From assembly GCA_964612555.1 (NCBI GenBank), contig CAZTBW010000008.1, positions 1 to 64,000 on the forward strand: a stretch of 64,000 nucleotides of DNA, written 5' to 3'. Within the stretch, counting starts at the first letter, position 1. The number at the start of each line of letters is the position of its first letter. The notes under the pieces were generated by a model. It searched no databases, was not told where the DNA came from, and saw nothing but the letters and a program-made list of their open reading frames with translations. Source of the DNA: DAOLCO01 sp964612555. Lineage in GTDB: Bacteria; Bdellovibrionota_C; UBA2361; SZUA-149; DAOLCO01. Shown here one piece after another: positions 34,394 through 42,487 of this stretch. The translations under genes were made by a program, and so were the position numbers.

Positions 34394-35069
34394 GTGATTC
34401 ACTCCGCTCATCAAAACAGCGTATCAACTCTCTCCATGAGGGAATGTGGTTCCCATATTTCGCATATACCGCTCTGATCCGATGGTAGTCTTCCATGGTA
34501 TCAATTGATAAATTACAAGCATCATAGTTTCCACCACTCTCCAGGGTTCCTATTCTGAATGATTCCGGTTGCTCGTAAAATATTTTTGTCACGTGTTCGT
34601 AATGCTCCGGGGTTTTCATCAGGGCATATGCGGTAAAAAAAGAACGGGATGAAATCACTTCCACGGATTGCCCTTTGGGAAAGGTGCGTGAAAAAATATT
34701 AGTTGAAATATCTGTTTTTTTCGCCTCGTGCATATTGATGATTTCATCAATCAGGGAGTAATCAATAAGAGGACTATCACCGGAAATCCTTACAAACGCG
34801 GACTCATCACAGGTAAGCAATAAATCACGAAAACGAAGAGCGACATTTTCAAGATCACCGCGGAAACATTCTATCTTGTCAGCATTGCAGAAATCTACAA
34901 TCTCGATATCTTCTGTTTCTGTTGAAGTTGCAACCACGATTCTGGCAAGCTGTCTGGATTTTCGGAGCTGATCTATCACACGCCCGAGCACAGGACGATC
35001 TCCCAGAGCAAGCATGGCTTTACCAGGAAGTCTTTCTGAGGACATACGAGATTGAACGATTGCCAGCAT
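34386..35069 (-). CDS. CMP-sugar cytidylyltransferase (NeuA/SpsF-like)
   Basis: 227 residues. IVQSRMSSERLPGKAM is the nucleotide-binding signature (RxxSxRLPGK) of the cytidylyltransferase family PF02348, and VRISGDSPLIDY is the metal-site block. It activates an acid sugar as CMP derivative, or is of the SpsF type found in spore coat and flagellin sugar loci. It is the first gene of the tightly packed operon; a strong AAGGAAG precedes the ATG, and a 170-base gap upstream is the likely promoter region. Confidence 0.88.
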   Translation of the reverse strand: MLAIVQSRMSSERLPGKAMLALGDRPVLGRVIDQLRKSRQLARIVVATSTETEDIEIVDFCNADKIECFRGDLENVALRFRDLLLTCDESAFVRISGDSPLIDYSLIDEIINMHEAKKTDISTNIFSRTFPKGQSVEVISSRSFFTAYALMKTPEHYEHVTKIFYEQPESFRIGTLESGGNYDACNLSIDTMEDYHRIRAVYAKYGNHIPSWRELIRCFDERSESHG

Positions 35070-35239
35070 GAAATCTTCCTTAAAAAATGCTCCTATTTTG
35101 ATTCACATACGGGCAAAAATGATTCTTTGCGGAAGTACCTTTCGATAGAACCCAAAGCCCCTGCTCACTATCCCTTCCGGCAGGATTTAGCCTCAGTATT
35201 TTCTTAGCATTTTCAACCACTTAGCGCTACATGGTTTTT

Positions 35240-36445
35240 TCACTGAAAAACATAATTCTCCACTATATGTTTCCCGATTACCAGACTCGCCGTAGCCCCC
35301 GGGGAGGGGGCATTCAACACATGAACCTGTCTTCCCTCCCTTTTTATCAGAAAATCCATTACAAGCTCACCGCTTTTGCTCATAGTCTGGGCACGAACCC
35401 CGGTGTTACCTTTCTTGAGGTGCTTCAGTTCTATATCCGGAATCAGTTTTTTTGCTTTACTCAGAAATTTTTCTTTGCTTAGAGAAGTAGCAAATTCTCC
35501 CATCGAAAATTTAAAATTTTTCCCAAGAAAACGAATCAGACCGGGATAGGAAAGAGACTCAAAAACATCTCCGGGCGAAAAATCACTCAGTTGATATCCC
35601 TCTCTTTTAAAAGCAAGTACTGCGTTTGGACCCACCTCCTTTTCTCCCGTAATCATCCTCGTAAAATGAACTCCAAGGAAGGGAAATTGGGGGTCTGGAA
35701 CCGGATATACAAGATGATTCAAAAGCCCTGCACCTTCTCCGGCGAGTGAATAATATTCTCCCCGAAAGGGAATTATTTTTGTATCAGATTTCACATTTGA
35801 TGAGGTCGTATAAAGTCTGTCGGAATGAAGCCCGGCACAAAAAATGATATAATTGTGAGAGAAGTCTCCCTTATTTGTATGAAGTACGAGTTCGGATTCT
35901 GAATGAACGGAACAGGAAAGGGCATAGGTCGCAGAAAATATTTCTCCTTCATCTACCTGAATCAATTCGGAAAGCTTTCTCCCCACCGCCCTGAAATCTG
36001 CAATGCCTTCTTCCGGAACAAAAAGCGAAGAGTGTGCCTGCACGTACGGCTCTTTTTCCTTGAGTTCTTTTGTTGAAAGAAGTGAAAGTCCATGTAAACC
36101 ATTTGCCTTTCCTCGCGCGGCAAGATCAAGAAGTCTCTCTGATTCTGTTTCGTTACTTGCCACCACCACCTTTCCACACACCTCATGTGAAATCTGATGT
36201 TCTTCACAGAAAGAAATCATTTCACGAATACCGCACACGGCAAGGTGCGCCTTTAAAGACCCGGGCAGATAGTAAAGCCCACAATGAAGAACCCCGCTGT
36301 TATTTCCAGATTGGTGAAGACAAATCGAATCCTCCTTCTCGTACACACGCACCAGAGTACGAGGCTTCATCCGTTGAAGGGCATAGGCGGTTGCAAGTCC
36401 CAGTAAGCCTCCCCCAACTATTCCAACAGAAATTTTTGAACTCAC
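35240..36445 (-). CDS. lhgO: FAD-dependent L-2-hydroxyglutarate oxidase family protein
   Basis: 401 residues, the usual LhgO length. VGIVGGGLLGLATAYAL is the FAD-binding Rossmann motif, and QSGNNSGVLHCGLYY is the family-specific block. C-terminal GVRAQTMSK and NAPSPGATASLVIG complete the FAD site. LhgO oxidises L-2-hydroxyglutarate to 2-oxoglutarate and passes electrons to quinone. It sits 9 bases from argG and 170 bases from the sugar operon. A role in recycling a by-product of sugar oxidation (for instance by the Gfo/Idh/MocA enzyme) is possible but speculative. Confidence 0.88.
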   Translation of the reverse strand: MSSKISVGIVGGGLLGLATAYALQRMKPRTLVRVYEKEDSICLHQSGNNSGVLHCGLYYLPGSLKAHLAVCGIREMISFCEEHQISHEVCGKVVVASNETESERLLDLAARGKANGLHGLSLLSTKELKEKEPYVQAHSSLFVPEEGIADFRAVGRKLSELIQVDEGEIFSATYALSCSVHSESELVLHTNKGDFSHNYIIFCAGLHSDRLYTTSSNVKSDTKIIPFRGEYYSLAGEGAGLLNHLVYPVPDPQFPFLGVHFTRMITGEKEVGPNAVLAFKREGYQLSDFSPGDVFESLSYPGLIRFLGKNFKFSMGEFATSLSKEKFLSKAKKLIPDIELKHLKKGNTGVRAQTMSKSGELVMDFLIKREGRQVHVLNAPSPGATASLVIGKHIVENYVFQ

Positions 36446-36454
36446 GATTGTTTA

Positions 36455-37654
36455 CTACGAACCCACCTGGCGATACAGCATTTGTTCAAGCGCATGCAGT
36501 TTTGTTGCCCCTTCTGCCTGTGCTCCGCTATAGGTACCAGCCGTTTCACCATAGACCGCCCCCTTTGCTGCCAACAGATTATAAGGAGAATCAGCAACAC
36601 AGGCACTGACAAAACCCTTTTTCAAAAATATGGTAGCCTCTCCACTTACTCTCCTTTGAGAGCTTTCAAGAAACGCCTGTAAATCTTCCAGATACGGGTC
36701 GAAAAACTTGGCTTCATGAATCAAACGACCCAGCTCATTGGAAATAAACTGTTTTGCCTGAATCTGATTTTGGGTAAGCACAAGTTTCTCAAGCGTACGA
36801 TGAGCTTCGTATATGATTTCAGCAGCCGGTGCTTCATATGCGAGTCTGCCCTTTTTCCCGGGTATGGAAGTACCAACATGATATTTCTTTCCTATACCAA
36901 AACGGTTCCCGATTTCTATGGTCTTTTTTATAACCTTAACTGCTCCATGAACGATTTCTTTTCCATGAAGAAGTGAAACCGGCTCACCTTTTTCAAAAAC
37001 GATTTTAAGAGAATCTTCAACCGCATCAGAGTCCGGGGTGCTGTACCAGGCAGTGTCCGGAATCAGCATGGAGGAAGTATGAGTTTCTTTCCCTCCAATT
37101 GAAACGCCCCATAAGCCCACATTGTAGGAATAATCAGAATTTTTTTCCTGAACACTTACTCCACGTTCACGTAAGTAATTATATGAATATTCACGAGAAA
37201 AATTATGTTCCCGAACAGGCGCTACGCACGTAACTTTTCCTTGCCCCAGTACGTGTATCGCAACATCAAAGCGGTACTGATCATTCCCGGCTCCGGTTGA
37301 ACCATGAAAAATATACTCGGCACCCTTTTCAAGACATACCTCCAGGGACTTACTTGCCTGTATAAGTCGCTCACTACCTACCGATAAGGGGTAACCATCC
37401 CGGGTTACATTACCAAATATCAAATGCTTTATTACAGACTGGTAAAACCCTTCCTCTGCCTCGATATGAATGTGCTCATCCACCCCACATTCTTTTGCCC
37501 GAGCTGCAATACGGGCTTTTTCTTCTTCACTAAAGCCCCCCGTATCAACCGTACAGGTAATAACTTTATCAAGCTGATATTGCTCTCTGGCAAAGCAGGC
37601 AATAAAAGAAGTATCCAGACCTCCTGAAAACGCAATCACCCCTGTTTTTGACAT
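36455..37654 (-). CDS. argG: Argininosuccinate synthase
   Basis: 399 residues. VIAFSGGLDTSFIA is the PP-loop at the N-terminus. FHGSTGAGNDQYRFDVAI and EKNSDYSYNVGLWG are the citrulline- and aspartate-site blocks. The enzyme ligates citrulline and aspartate using ATP. There is no argH or argF nearby. It has three tightly spaced partners, with the unknown gene 3 bases upstream and LhgO 9 bases downstream. It may serve ordinary arginine synthesis or act on a sugar-bound ureido group; see findings. Confidence 0.93.
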   Translation of the reverse strand: MSKTGVIAFSGGLDTSFIACFAREQYQLDKVITCTVDTGGFSEEEKARIAARAKECGVDEHIHIEAEEGFYQSVIKHLIFGNVTRDGYPLSVGSERLIQASKSLEVCLEKGAEYIFHGSTGAGNDQYRFDVAIHVLGQGKVTCVAPVREHNFSREYSYNYLRERGVSVQEKNSDYSYNVGLWGVSIGGKETHTSSMLIPDTAWYSTPDSDAVEDSLKIVFEKGEPVSLLHGKEIVHGAVKVIKKTIEIGNRFGIGKKYHVGTSIPGKKGRLAYEAPAAEIIYEAHRTLEKLVLTQNQIQAKQFISNELGRLIHEAKFFDPYLEDLQAFLESSQRRVSGEATIFLKKGFVSACVADSPYNLLAAKGAVYGETAGTYSGAQAEGATKLHALEQMLYRQVGS

Positions 37655-37657
37655 AAC

Positions 37658-38467
37658 TTAACACTCCTTAATAGGTAAAAAAACATCATCCCCTTTTTTA
37701 ATCTGAAAAGGAGGAACTATCTTATAAGATTTTCCCTCTCTGAGTCCTTTCTCAATTTTTCGTTTGGCTTCTCCATCATACGCACTCATCAAGAAAGAAT
37801 ATTCCTCTTCGGGTCGGTCCTTTAGTGAATCAAGAGAATAATCAATTTCCTGTTCGTAAATAAAAGTCATATGAGTTCTTGGATGAAGCCATACAATAGC
37901 CTGACGAATGAAAAACTCTTTTGTGGTTTTACCATGAATTGACACTGCCGGGTTGTCATATTGGGTTATTCCCCTGAATTTTTTAGCCCCCAGAGCTTCC
38001 AGTGCAAGTGCTCTTGTATACGTTGCAATCCCAAGACTTTTAAGTTCAGGAATATGTTTTGCAAGACTAAAAAGAGAACACCCCTGCCATGTTTCCTTGT
38101 CCGCGGTAAGCCCCGCAGTCTGTCCGGATATCGGTACATACTCAAGGGTATCAAGATCTACCAGAGGATCTGAATCAAACTGGGCAAGAAGGTGATTAGG
38201 AATTTTTTTCTTCTCAAGCATAAAACCTATACAGGCAGTTTGCAGAATAACATAGTCTATATATACCCAGTTTGGCATGGAAAGATCCGCTTCAAATGCA
38301 AGAGTGTTAGAACGTATGTATGCCAGATGAAAATTTGTCTTATCAGGTCCGTCGCAAAAGGGAACTAACTCATGTCCATAAGGGCTCAAATTAAAACAAG
38401 GCAACAAATACTCTGACGTTGCAATGTAAGGAATACAACCAAAATCAAACAATGCCTTGATGCTCAT
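37658..38467 (-). CDS. Conserved-looking unknown protein between argG and dapE
   Basis: 269 residues, soluble, no signal peptide. It has well-formed blocks such as DFGCIPYIATSEYLLPC, PNWVYIDYVILQTACIGFML and FIRQAIVWLHPRTHMTFIYEQ, which look like a real enzyme, but I recognise no family. Three cysteines lie in the N-terminal third. It is 3 bases from argG and 23 bases from the M20 peptidase gene, so it is part of the same transcript and probably of the same pathway. Confidence 0.7.
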   Translation of the reverse strand: MSIKALFDFGCIPYIATSEYLLPCFNLSPYGHELVPFCDGPDKTNFHLAYIRSNTLAFEADLSMPNWVYIDYVILQTACIGFMLEKKKIPNHLLAQFDSDPLVDLDTLEYVPISGQTAGLTADKETWQGCSLFSLAKHIPELKSLGIATYTRALALEALGAKKFRGITQYDNPAVSIHGKTTKEFFIRQAIVWLHPRTHMTFIYEQEIDYSLDSLKDRPEEEYSFLMSAYDGEAKRKIEKGLREGKSYKIVPPFQIKKGDDVFLPIKEC

Positions 38468-38490
38468 AGCAGTTATTTCTCCTTTTTTGT

Positions 38491-39630
38491 TTATTCTCGG
38501 GAAGAGAGTTCCCCTGCAAAATTCTGCAATATCTCCGAATATACTGAAACAAGAACTCTGAGGTCTTCTATTTCAACACTTTCATTGGTTTCATGAAGTT
38601 TTTTAGCCGGGGTACCCACTTCAACAGTTGGTATTCCCTCAGCAGCAAAGAATCGACCATCAGAAGTGCCTCCATCAACCGATTCCAGAGTTTCAACACC
38701 AACAACATTTTTAATGGAACGAGCGATTATACCCCGAAAATTTTCATCCTTTGTATAATACGGCTTAGCCCCTTTAGACCACTCAATCGAGTAATAGCCA
38801 CTATCCTGAGCGAGCACCTTTTCACACTCAGCAATAATATATTCACGGCTCAGCACCGGACCAAAGCGCATATTGAACTTAAGTAGTGCCGTCTCAGGAA
38901 CCACGTTCGACGCACCGGAACCACTTTCCACTGCAACAAAATGAAAACTGACATCAGACCAGGGGTGTTCGCTTTTAAGCCATTTTATTTCTTTTATCCT
39001 TTGAGCAGCATCAAGTGCCCGATGCAGGATATTTGAATCTGAATGAGCGTATGCGGTATGACCTCCTTCTCCTTTAAAAGTTATGGTACAGGTCACACCG
39101 CCTCTTCTTCCTGTTCTGATACGATCTCCTGTTCTGGAAATTGCACTGGGCTCACCCACAAGACATGCCGAAGGAAATAAACTGAATTGTTTAAGATCAT
39201 CAAGTATCATTTGTGCACCAAAAGCAGTTGTCTCCTCATCACTTGGAATGGCAATAACAACCCGAAGACCGGTCTTGATTTTCTCCCATACACTGACAAG
39301 TGCCACAACAAAGGCGGCAACAGAACCTCGCATATCAACCGCACCCCGACCATACAATGTCGTCTCATCACTGTATCCCGAAAACGGCGGGTGTATCCAA
39401 CGGGATTCATCCCCTGCGGGTACCACATCGCTATGTCCAAGATAAACAAACACCGGTCCATCTGAACCCAGAGAAAAATAAGTATGTTCTTTTTCTCCTT
39501 TGGTGAGTGTTTTTGATTTTACACCACACGGCTCCAGGGCACTCTTAAGTAAATCGCAGAAAGCACGATCAGAGGCAGCACCGGTACCTGTCTGAATCAG
39601 TTTCTTACTTAACTCAAGAACATCAATCAT
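38491..39630 (-). CDS. dapE: M20-family deacylase, succinyl-diaminopimelate desuccinylase-like
   Basis: 379 residues. VYLGHSDVVPAGD and GRGAVDMRG are the first zinc ligands, PSDEET the catalytic glutamates, and DGGTSDGRFFAAEG the typical DapE C-terminal block. The close relatives ArgE (N-acetylornithine) and other M20 deacylases cannot be excluded. It starts a leftward run that continues to argG. In this context it could release an amino acid for lysine or arginine synthesis, or deacylate a sugar intermediate. Confidence 0.85.
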   Translation of the reverse strand: MIDVLELSKKLIQTGTGAASDRAFCDLLKSALEPCGVKSKTLTKGEKEHTYFSLGSDGPVFVYLGHSDVVPAGDESRWIHPPFSGYSDETTLYGRGAVDMRGSVAAFVVALVSVWEKIKTGLRVVIAIPSDEETTAFGAQMILDDLKQFSLFPSACLVGEPSAISRTGDRIRTGRRGGVTCTITFKGEGGHTAYAHSDSNILHRALDAAQRIKEIKWLKSEHPWSDVSFHFVAVESGSGASNVVPETALLKFNMRFGPVLSREYIIAECEKVLAQDSGYYSIEWSKGAKPYYTKDENFRGIIARSIKNVVGVETLESVDGGTSDGRFFAAEGIPTVEVGTPAKKLHETNESVEIEDLRVLVSVYSEILQNFAGELSSRE

Positions 39631-39891
39631 TTAAAAAAGTACTCTGAAGAAGCACTCTCCCTGAAAACACACATTTAAGGGGGAATAATATCATAAAGCA
39701 CGTCCAAAAGACATCTCCGGTGTCCGGTATTGGACTTTTCTGACAAAACCACCATCTTCCCCGTTTATAATATATAAATGTTTATTTTTACATTCGTTTT
39801 AGTCTTTTCAAGTGAGGTATCGGGAAAGTAAAGATACTATGAACTAAAGAAGCCACACCCAAAACTCCTGCATAACCAAACGAAAAATACC

Positions 39892-40998
39892 ATGAAACAA
39901 CAAAGTGAAGTTCTTACGTACAAACAAGGTAGTTTACTGACTCTTTTACTCATCTGGTCACTGATTTTCTTTTACGTACTCAGCCAATATAAACCTTACA
40001 CTTTTGGAAACGCTGACCCCGGGTGGATGATCTTTACCTCTCAATCACTGGTGGAGGATTTTGATCTTGATCTGCGAAATCAGCTTGATCACGACATTTC
40101 AAATATTGAGGGACAAGTCAGTCTTGGGAAAAACGGTGAATGGTATCCGCTTCACGAGTGGCTTATCTCAGTTCTTGGTGTTCCTTTTTATTTTCTGTTT
40201 GGAGTAAACGGAACTTTACTTTGCAACATGCTTCTTAGCTTACTTATCGGATTTTACATGTACAAAGTCTGTGCGCTTCACTATAGTCCGTTCATTGCTT
40301 TTATTGGCTCTTCCCTCACTTTTGCAAGCAGCTTACTGCTTCACTACAGCTATTCATTTTCTGTTGACGTACTTGGGGCACTCTTTGCAACAATATCCTT
40401 ATATTTCATGCAAAAACATAAGCCTGCCATGGCAGGAATACTCTTTTCGCTTACTGTTTTTGGAAGAAATCAATATCTGATTTTACTTCCTGCTTTTCTC
40501 CTCTACCTTGCTCTTGACAAAAAGAACGAAAACAAAAAATTAAACACCATATTTATATTTCTCCTTGGGGGTTTACCTCTTGGCTTACTTTTCTTTCTTC
40601 AGAACTATCTTATGTACGGTTCACCATTTCTTGCAGCATATAATTTCTGGCTCGATGTAGACCCGCTGACAGGAACTCTGGCACTCCGATCTCACAGTTT
40701 TGATAAGCACCTTCTGGAGGGATTATCAGAGATTTTGTTTTCAGCAAAAAACAGCGTCTTTACAGGCATCCCGCTTTTCCCCTTTGCCCTGATTCTTGGT
40801 TCAAGAGATCTTTACGTCAAATCCCCAGCCATGATTTACTTCATCACCTTTACTGCACTTACTTTAATTATGTTCTTCTCAATATACGTTGGATTTCCAG
40901 GAGAAACAGGTAACCGATACCTCATCTTTCTCGCCCCGCTTTCTGCCATACTTTTATGCGAAACGATTGAAAGGGTTTCGGGGTTTTCTAAGAGATAA
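39892..40998 (+). CDS. Polytopic membrane protein, GT-C glycosyltransferase-like
   Basis: 368 residues with about nine hydrophobic segments. An extracytoplasmic acidic loop early on (GNADPGWMIFTSQSLVEDFDLD) resembles the catalytic first loop of GT-C enzymes such as family 39 and 83 transferases, which use lipid-linked sugars. A single FGRNQYLILLPAFLLYLA segment and a C-terminal GNRYLIFLAPLSA block recall the same group. It is shorter than most (usually 450-600), so it may be a minimal version. It lies divergent from the dapE operon. Confidence 0.6.
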   Translation: MKQQSEVLTYKQGSLLTLLLIWSLIFFYVLSQYKPYTFGNADPGWMIFTSQSLVEDFDLDLRNQLDHDISNIEGQVSLGKNGEWYPLHEWLISVLGVPFYFLFGVNGTLLCNMLLSLLIGFYMYKVCALHYSPFIAFIGSSLTFASSLLLHYSYSFSVDVLGALFATISLYFMQKHKPAMAGILFSLTVFGRNQYLILLPAFLLYLALDKKNENKKLNTIFIFLLGGLPLGLLFFLQNYLMYGSPFLAAYNFWLDVDPLTGTLALRSHSFDKHLLEGLSEILFSAKNSVFTGIPLFPFALILGSRDLYVKSPAMIYFITFTALTLIMFFSIYVGFPGETGNRYLIFLAPLSAILLCETIERVSGFSKR

Positions 40999-41106
40999 GA
41001 ATCTCTCCTAAAAAACGAAAGGGGAGAAGGGTTTTTCTTTTTTGTGCGTATAAGAACTCATATATATTAGAAAAACTACATTAGAAAAACAAAAGGAGAC
41101 GCTCTA

Positions 41107-41556
41107 ATGAACCTAAAAAACCTAATAACTACAGGAGCTTTTGCTTTTTCACTTTGCCTCCTTCCGCAGGTTTCTCTGGCGGACTGTTCTCATGGCAAAG
41201 GACATGGCTTTTTCAAGGAATTGTTTAAGGACAAAAATCTGAAAGAAATGAGCCCCGAAGAGCGAAAAGCATTTAAAAAAGAACGAAAAGAGAAGTGGGC
41301 TGCCATGAGCAAGGAAGAAAAACTTGCACATATAGAAGAGCGTCGAAAAGAACGACTAAAAAACATGGATGAAACATTTGGTTCCATGGCTGATGAGGAT
41401 AAAGTAAAATTCTTCAATGAGAAGTTCTCCAAAAAGAGAAACTACATGGAAGAAAAATGGCAAAACATGAACGATGATGAAAAAATAGAATTCGTAGAAA
41501 ATAAAATGTCTCACAAAAAGCACAAAGGCAAACACCATAAAAAATGCGATAAATAA
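41107..41556 (+). CDS. Periplasmic Spy/CpxP-like helical protein, possible metal sensor
   Basis: 149 residues. The signal peptide ends LPQVSLA with cleavage near residue 25; the mature start is DCSHGKGHGFF and the C-terminus KKHKGKHHKKCDK, both with Cys and His that could bind a metal. Between them is an almost wholly helical, Glu/Lys-rich region with repeated MSPEERKAFKKER, MSKEEKLAHIEER and MNDDEKIEF units, as in Spy/CpxP/ZraP periplasmic proteins. The next two genes are a sigma factor and a small membrane protein, the same set as CnrX-CnrH-CnrY. A sensing role is inferred from this arrangement. Confidence 0.75.
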   Translation: MNLKNLITTGAFAFSLCLLPQVSLADCSHGKGHGFFKELFKDKNLKEMSPEERKAFKKERKEKWAAMSKEEKLAHIEERRKERLKNMDETFGSMADEDKVKFFNEKFSKKRNYMEEKWQNMNDDEKIEFVENKMSHKKHKGKHHKKCDK

Positions 41557-41561
41557 TTCAT

Positions 41562-42131
41562 TTGAATACAAAAACGAAACATTCTGAAAAAGACGAGAAG
41601 CTGCTCTCAGACATTCGAAAGGGCAGCTCTCCCGCATTTGAAGAGCTCGTGCATACCCATGCCGAATATTTTTATCAGGTTGCGTATAGAATCGTATTAT
41701 CCAAAGAAGATGCAGAAGATATTGTGCAGGAAGGATTTATGAAATTACTTGAGGGAAAAGCACAGTGGGATAAAGAAAAAGGGGCGTCATTCAGAACCTG
41801 GTTTTACAGAATCATTTGTAATCAGGCGATAAGCCACACGAGAAAGAAAACACATCAGCCGTACCAGGACACGGAGTATCAGGATACAGGAGAATCTCCG
41901 GCAGCAACACCTGAAGAGGAGCTCCAGAATAAAGAATCAAGAACGCACATACACCAGGCGCTAAAAAAACTAAGCGTCCCCCAAAGGATTGCAATTGAAT
42001 TATTTTACTACAGCGGTCTACCTCAAAAAGAAGCCGCAAAAGCAATGCAGGTAAGTCAGAAAGCATATGAATCGTATCTCAGCAGAGGAAGAACAACCCT
42101 AAGAAAGGAGCTTTTGGAATATGTCAGATGA
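41562..42131 (+). CDS. ECF-type sigma factor
   Basis: 189 residues, starting at a TTG 6 bases after the preceding stop; no clear ribosome binding site, so translational coupling is likely. Region 2 is AEDIVQEGFMKLLEGKAQWDKE and SFRTWFYRIICNQA, and region 4 is LKKLSVPQRIAIELFYYSGLPQKEAAKAM with a helix-turn-helix. It overlaps the following anti-sigma-like gene by 11 bases. Confidence 0.9.
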   Translation: MNTKTKHSEKDEKLLSDIRKGSSPAFEELVHTHAEYFYQVAYRIVLSKEDAEDIVQEGFMKLLEGKAQWDKEKGASFRTWFYRIICNQAISHTRKKTHQPYQDTEYQDTGESPAATPEEELQNKESRTHIHQALKKLSVPQRIAIELFYYSGLPQKEAAKAMQVSQKAYESYLSRGRTTLRKELLEYVR

Positions 42132-42432
42132 ACTAAAGAGACAGCTTGATGCACTTGAAATACCAAACCCTTCTTCCAATTTCAAAAGCAGAATTATTGA
42201 TGCCGCAAAAGAGAAAAATCGTTCCGTTCTCCCGGATCAAAGATCGTTCTTTTCATTTCCACCTGTATTTAGAAACGTGCTGCTACCAGCTTTCGCCGTA
42301 GCCCTGTTTCTTATTATACTAAGTCCCCAGGAGAAGAATACAGAAAAAAAACAACCCCATCTCCTTGCAGACATTTCATTTTTCGATGACTTTGAAGACG
42401 ATTTTTTTGAAGATACTGTTTTTATGTTCTAA
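42121..42432 (+). CDS. Small single-pass membrane protein, probable anti-sigma factor
   Basis: 103 residues. About 48 N-terminal cytoplasmic residues (DELKRQLDALEIPNPSSNFKS, a short helix that could clamp sigma) are followed by one membrane helix (LLPAFAVALFLIIL) and an acidic periplasmic tail (FFDDFEDDFFEDTVFMF). Size and layout match CnrY-type anti-sigma factors rather than RseA-sized ones. It overlaps the sigma gene by 11 bases. The acidic tail could contact the basic, His-rich periplasmic protein of the operon. Confidence 0.7.
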   Translation: MSDELKRQLDALEIPNPSSNFKSRIIDAAKEKNRSVLPDQRSFFSFPPVFRNVLLPAFAVALFLIILSPQEKNTEKKQPHLLADISFFDDFEDDFFEDTVFMF

Positions 42433-42487
42433 GTCAGCATCAGACAAAAGTTGATTAAAAACTTTTATCAGTGTAGTAACACTCGAC

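Noticed and set aside
36070..36609. A 179-codon plus-strand open frame across lhgO and argG
   Set aside because: It is antisense to two well-recognised enzyme genes and its product has no recognisable blocks.
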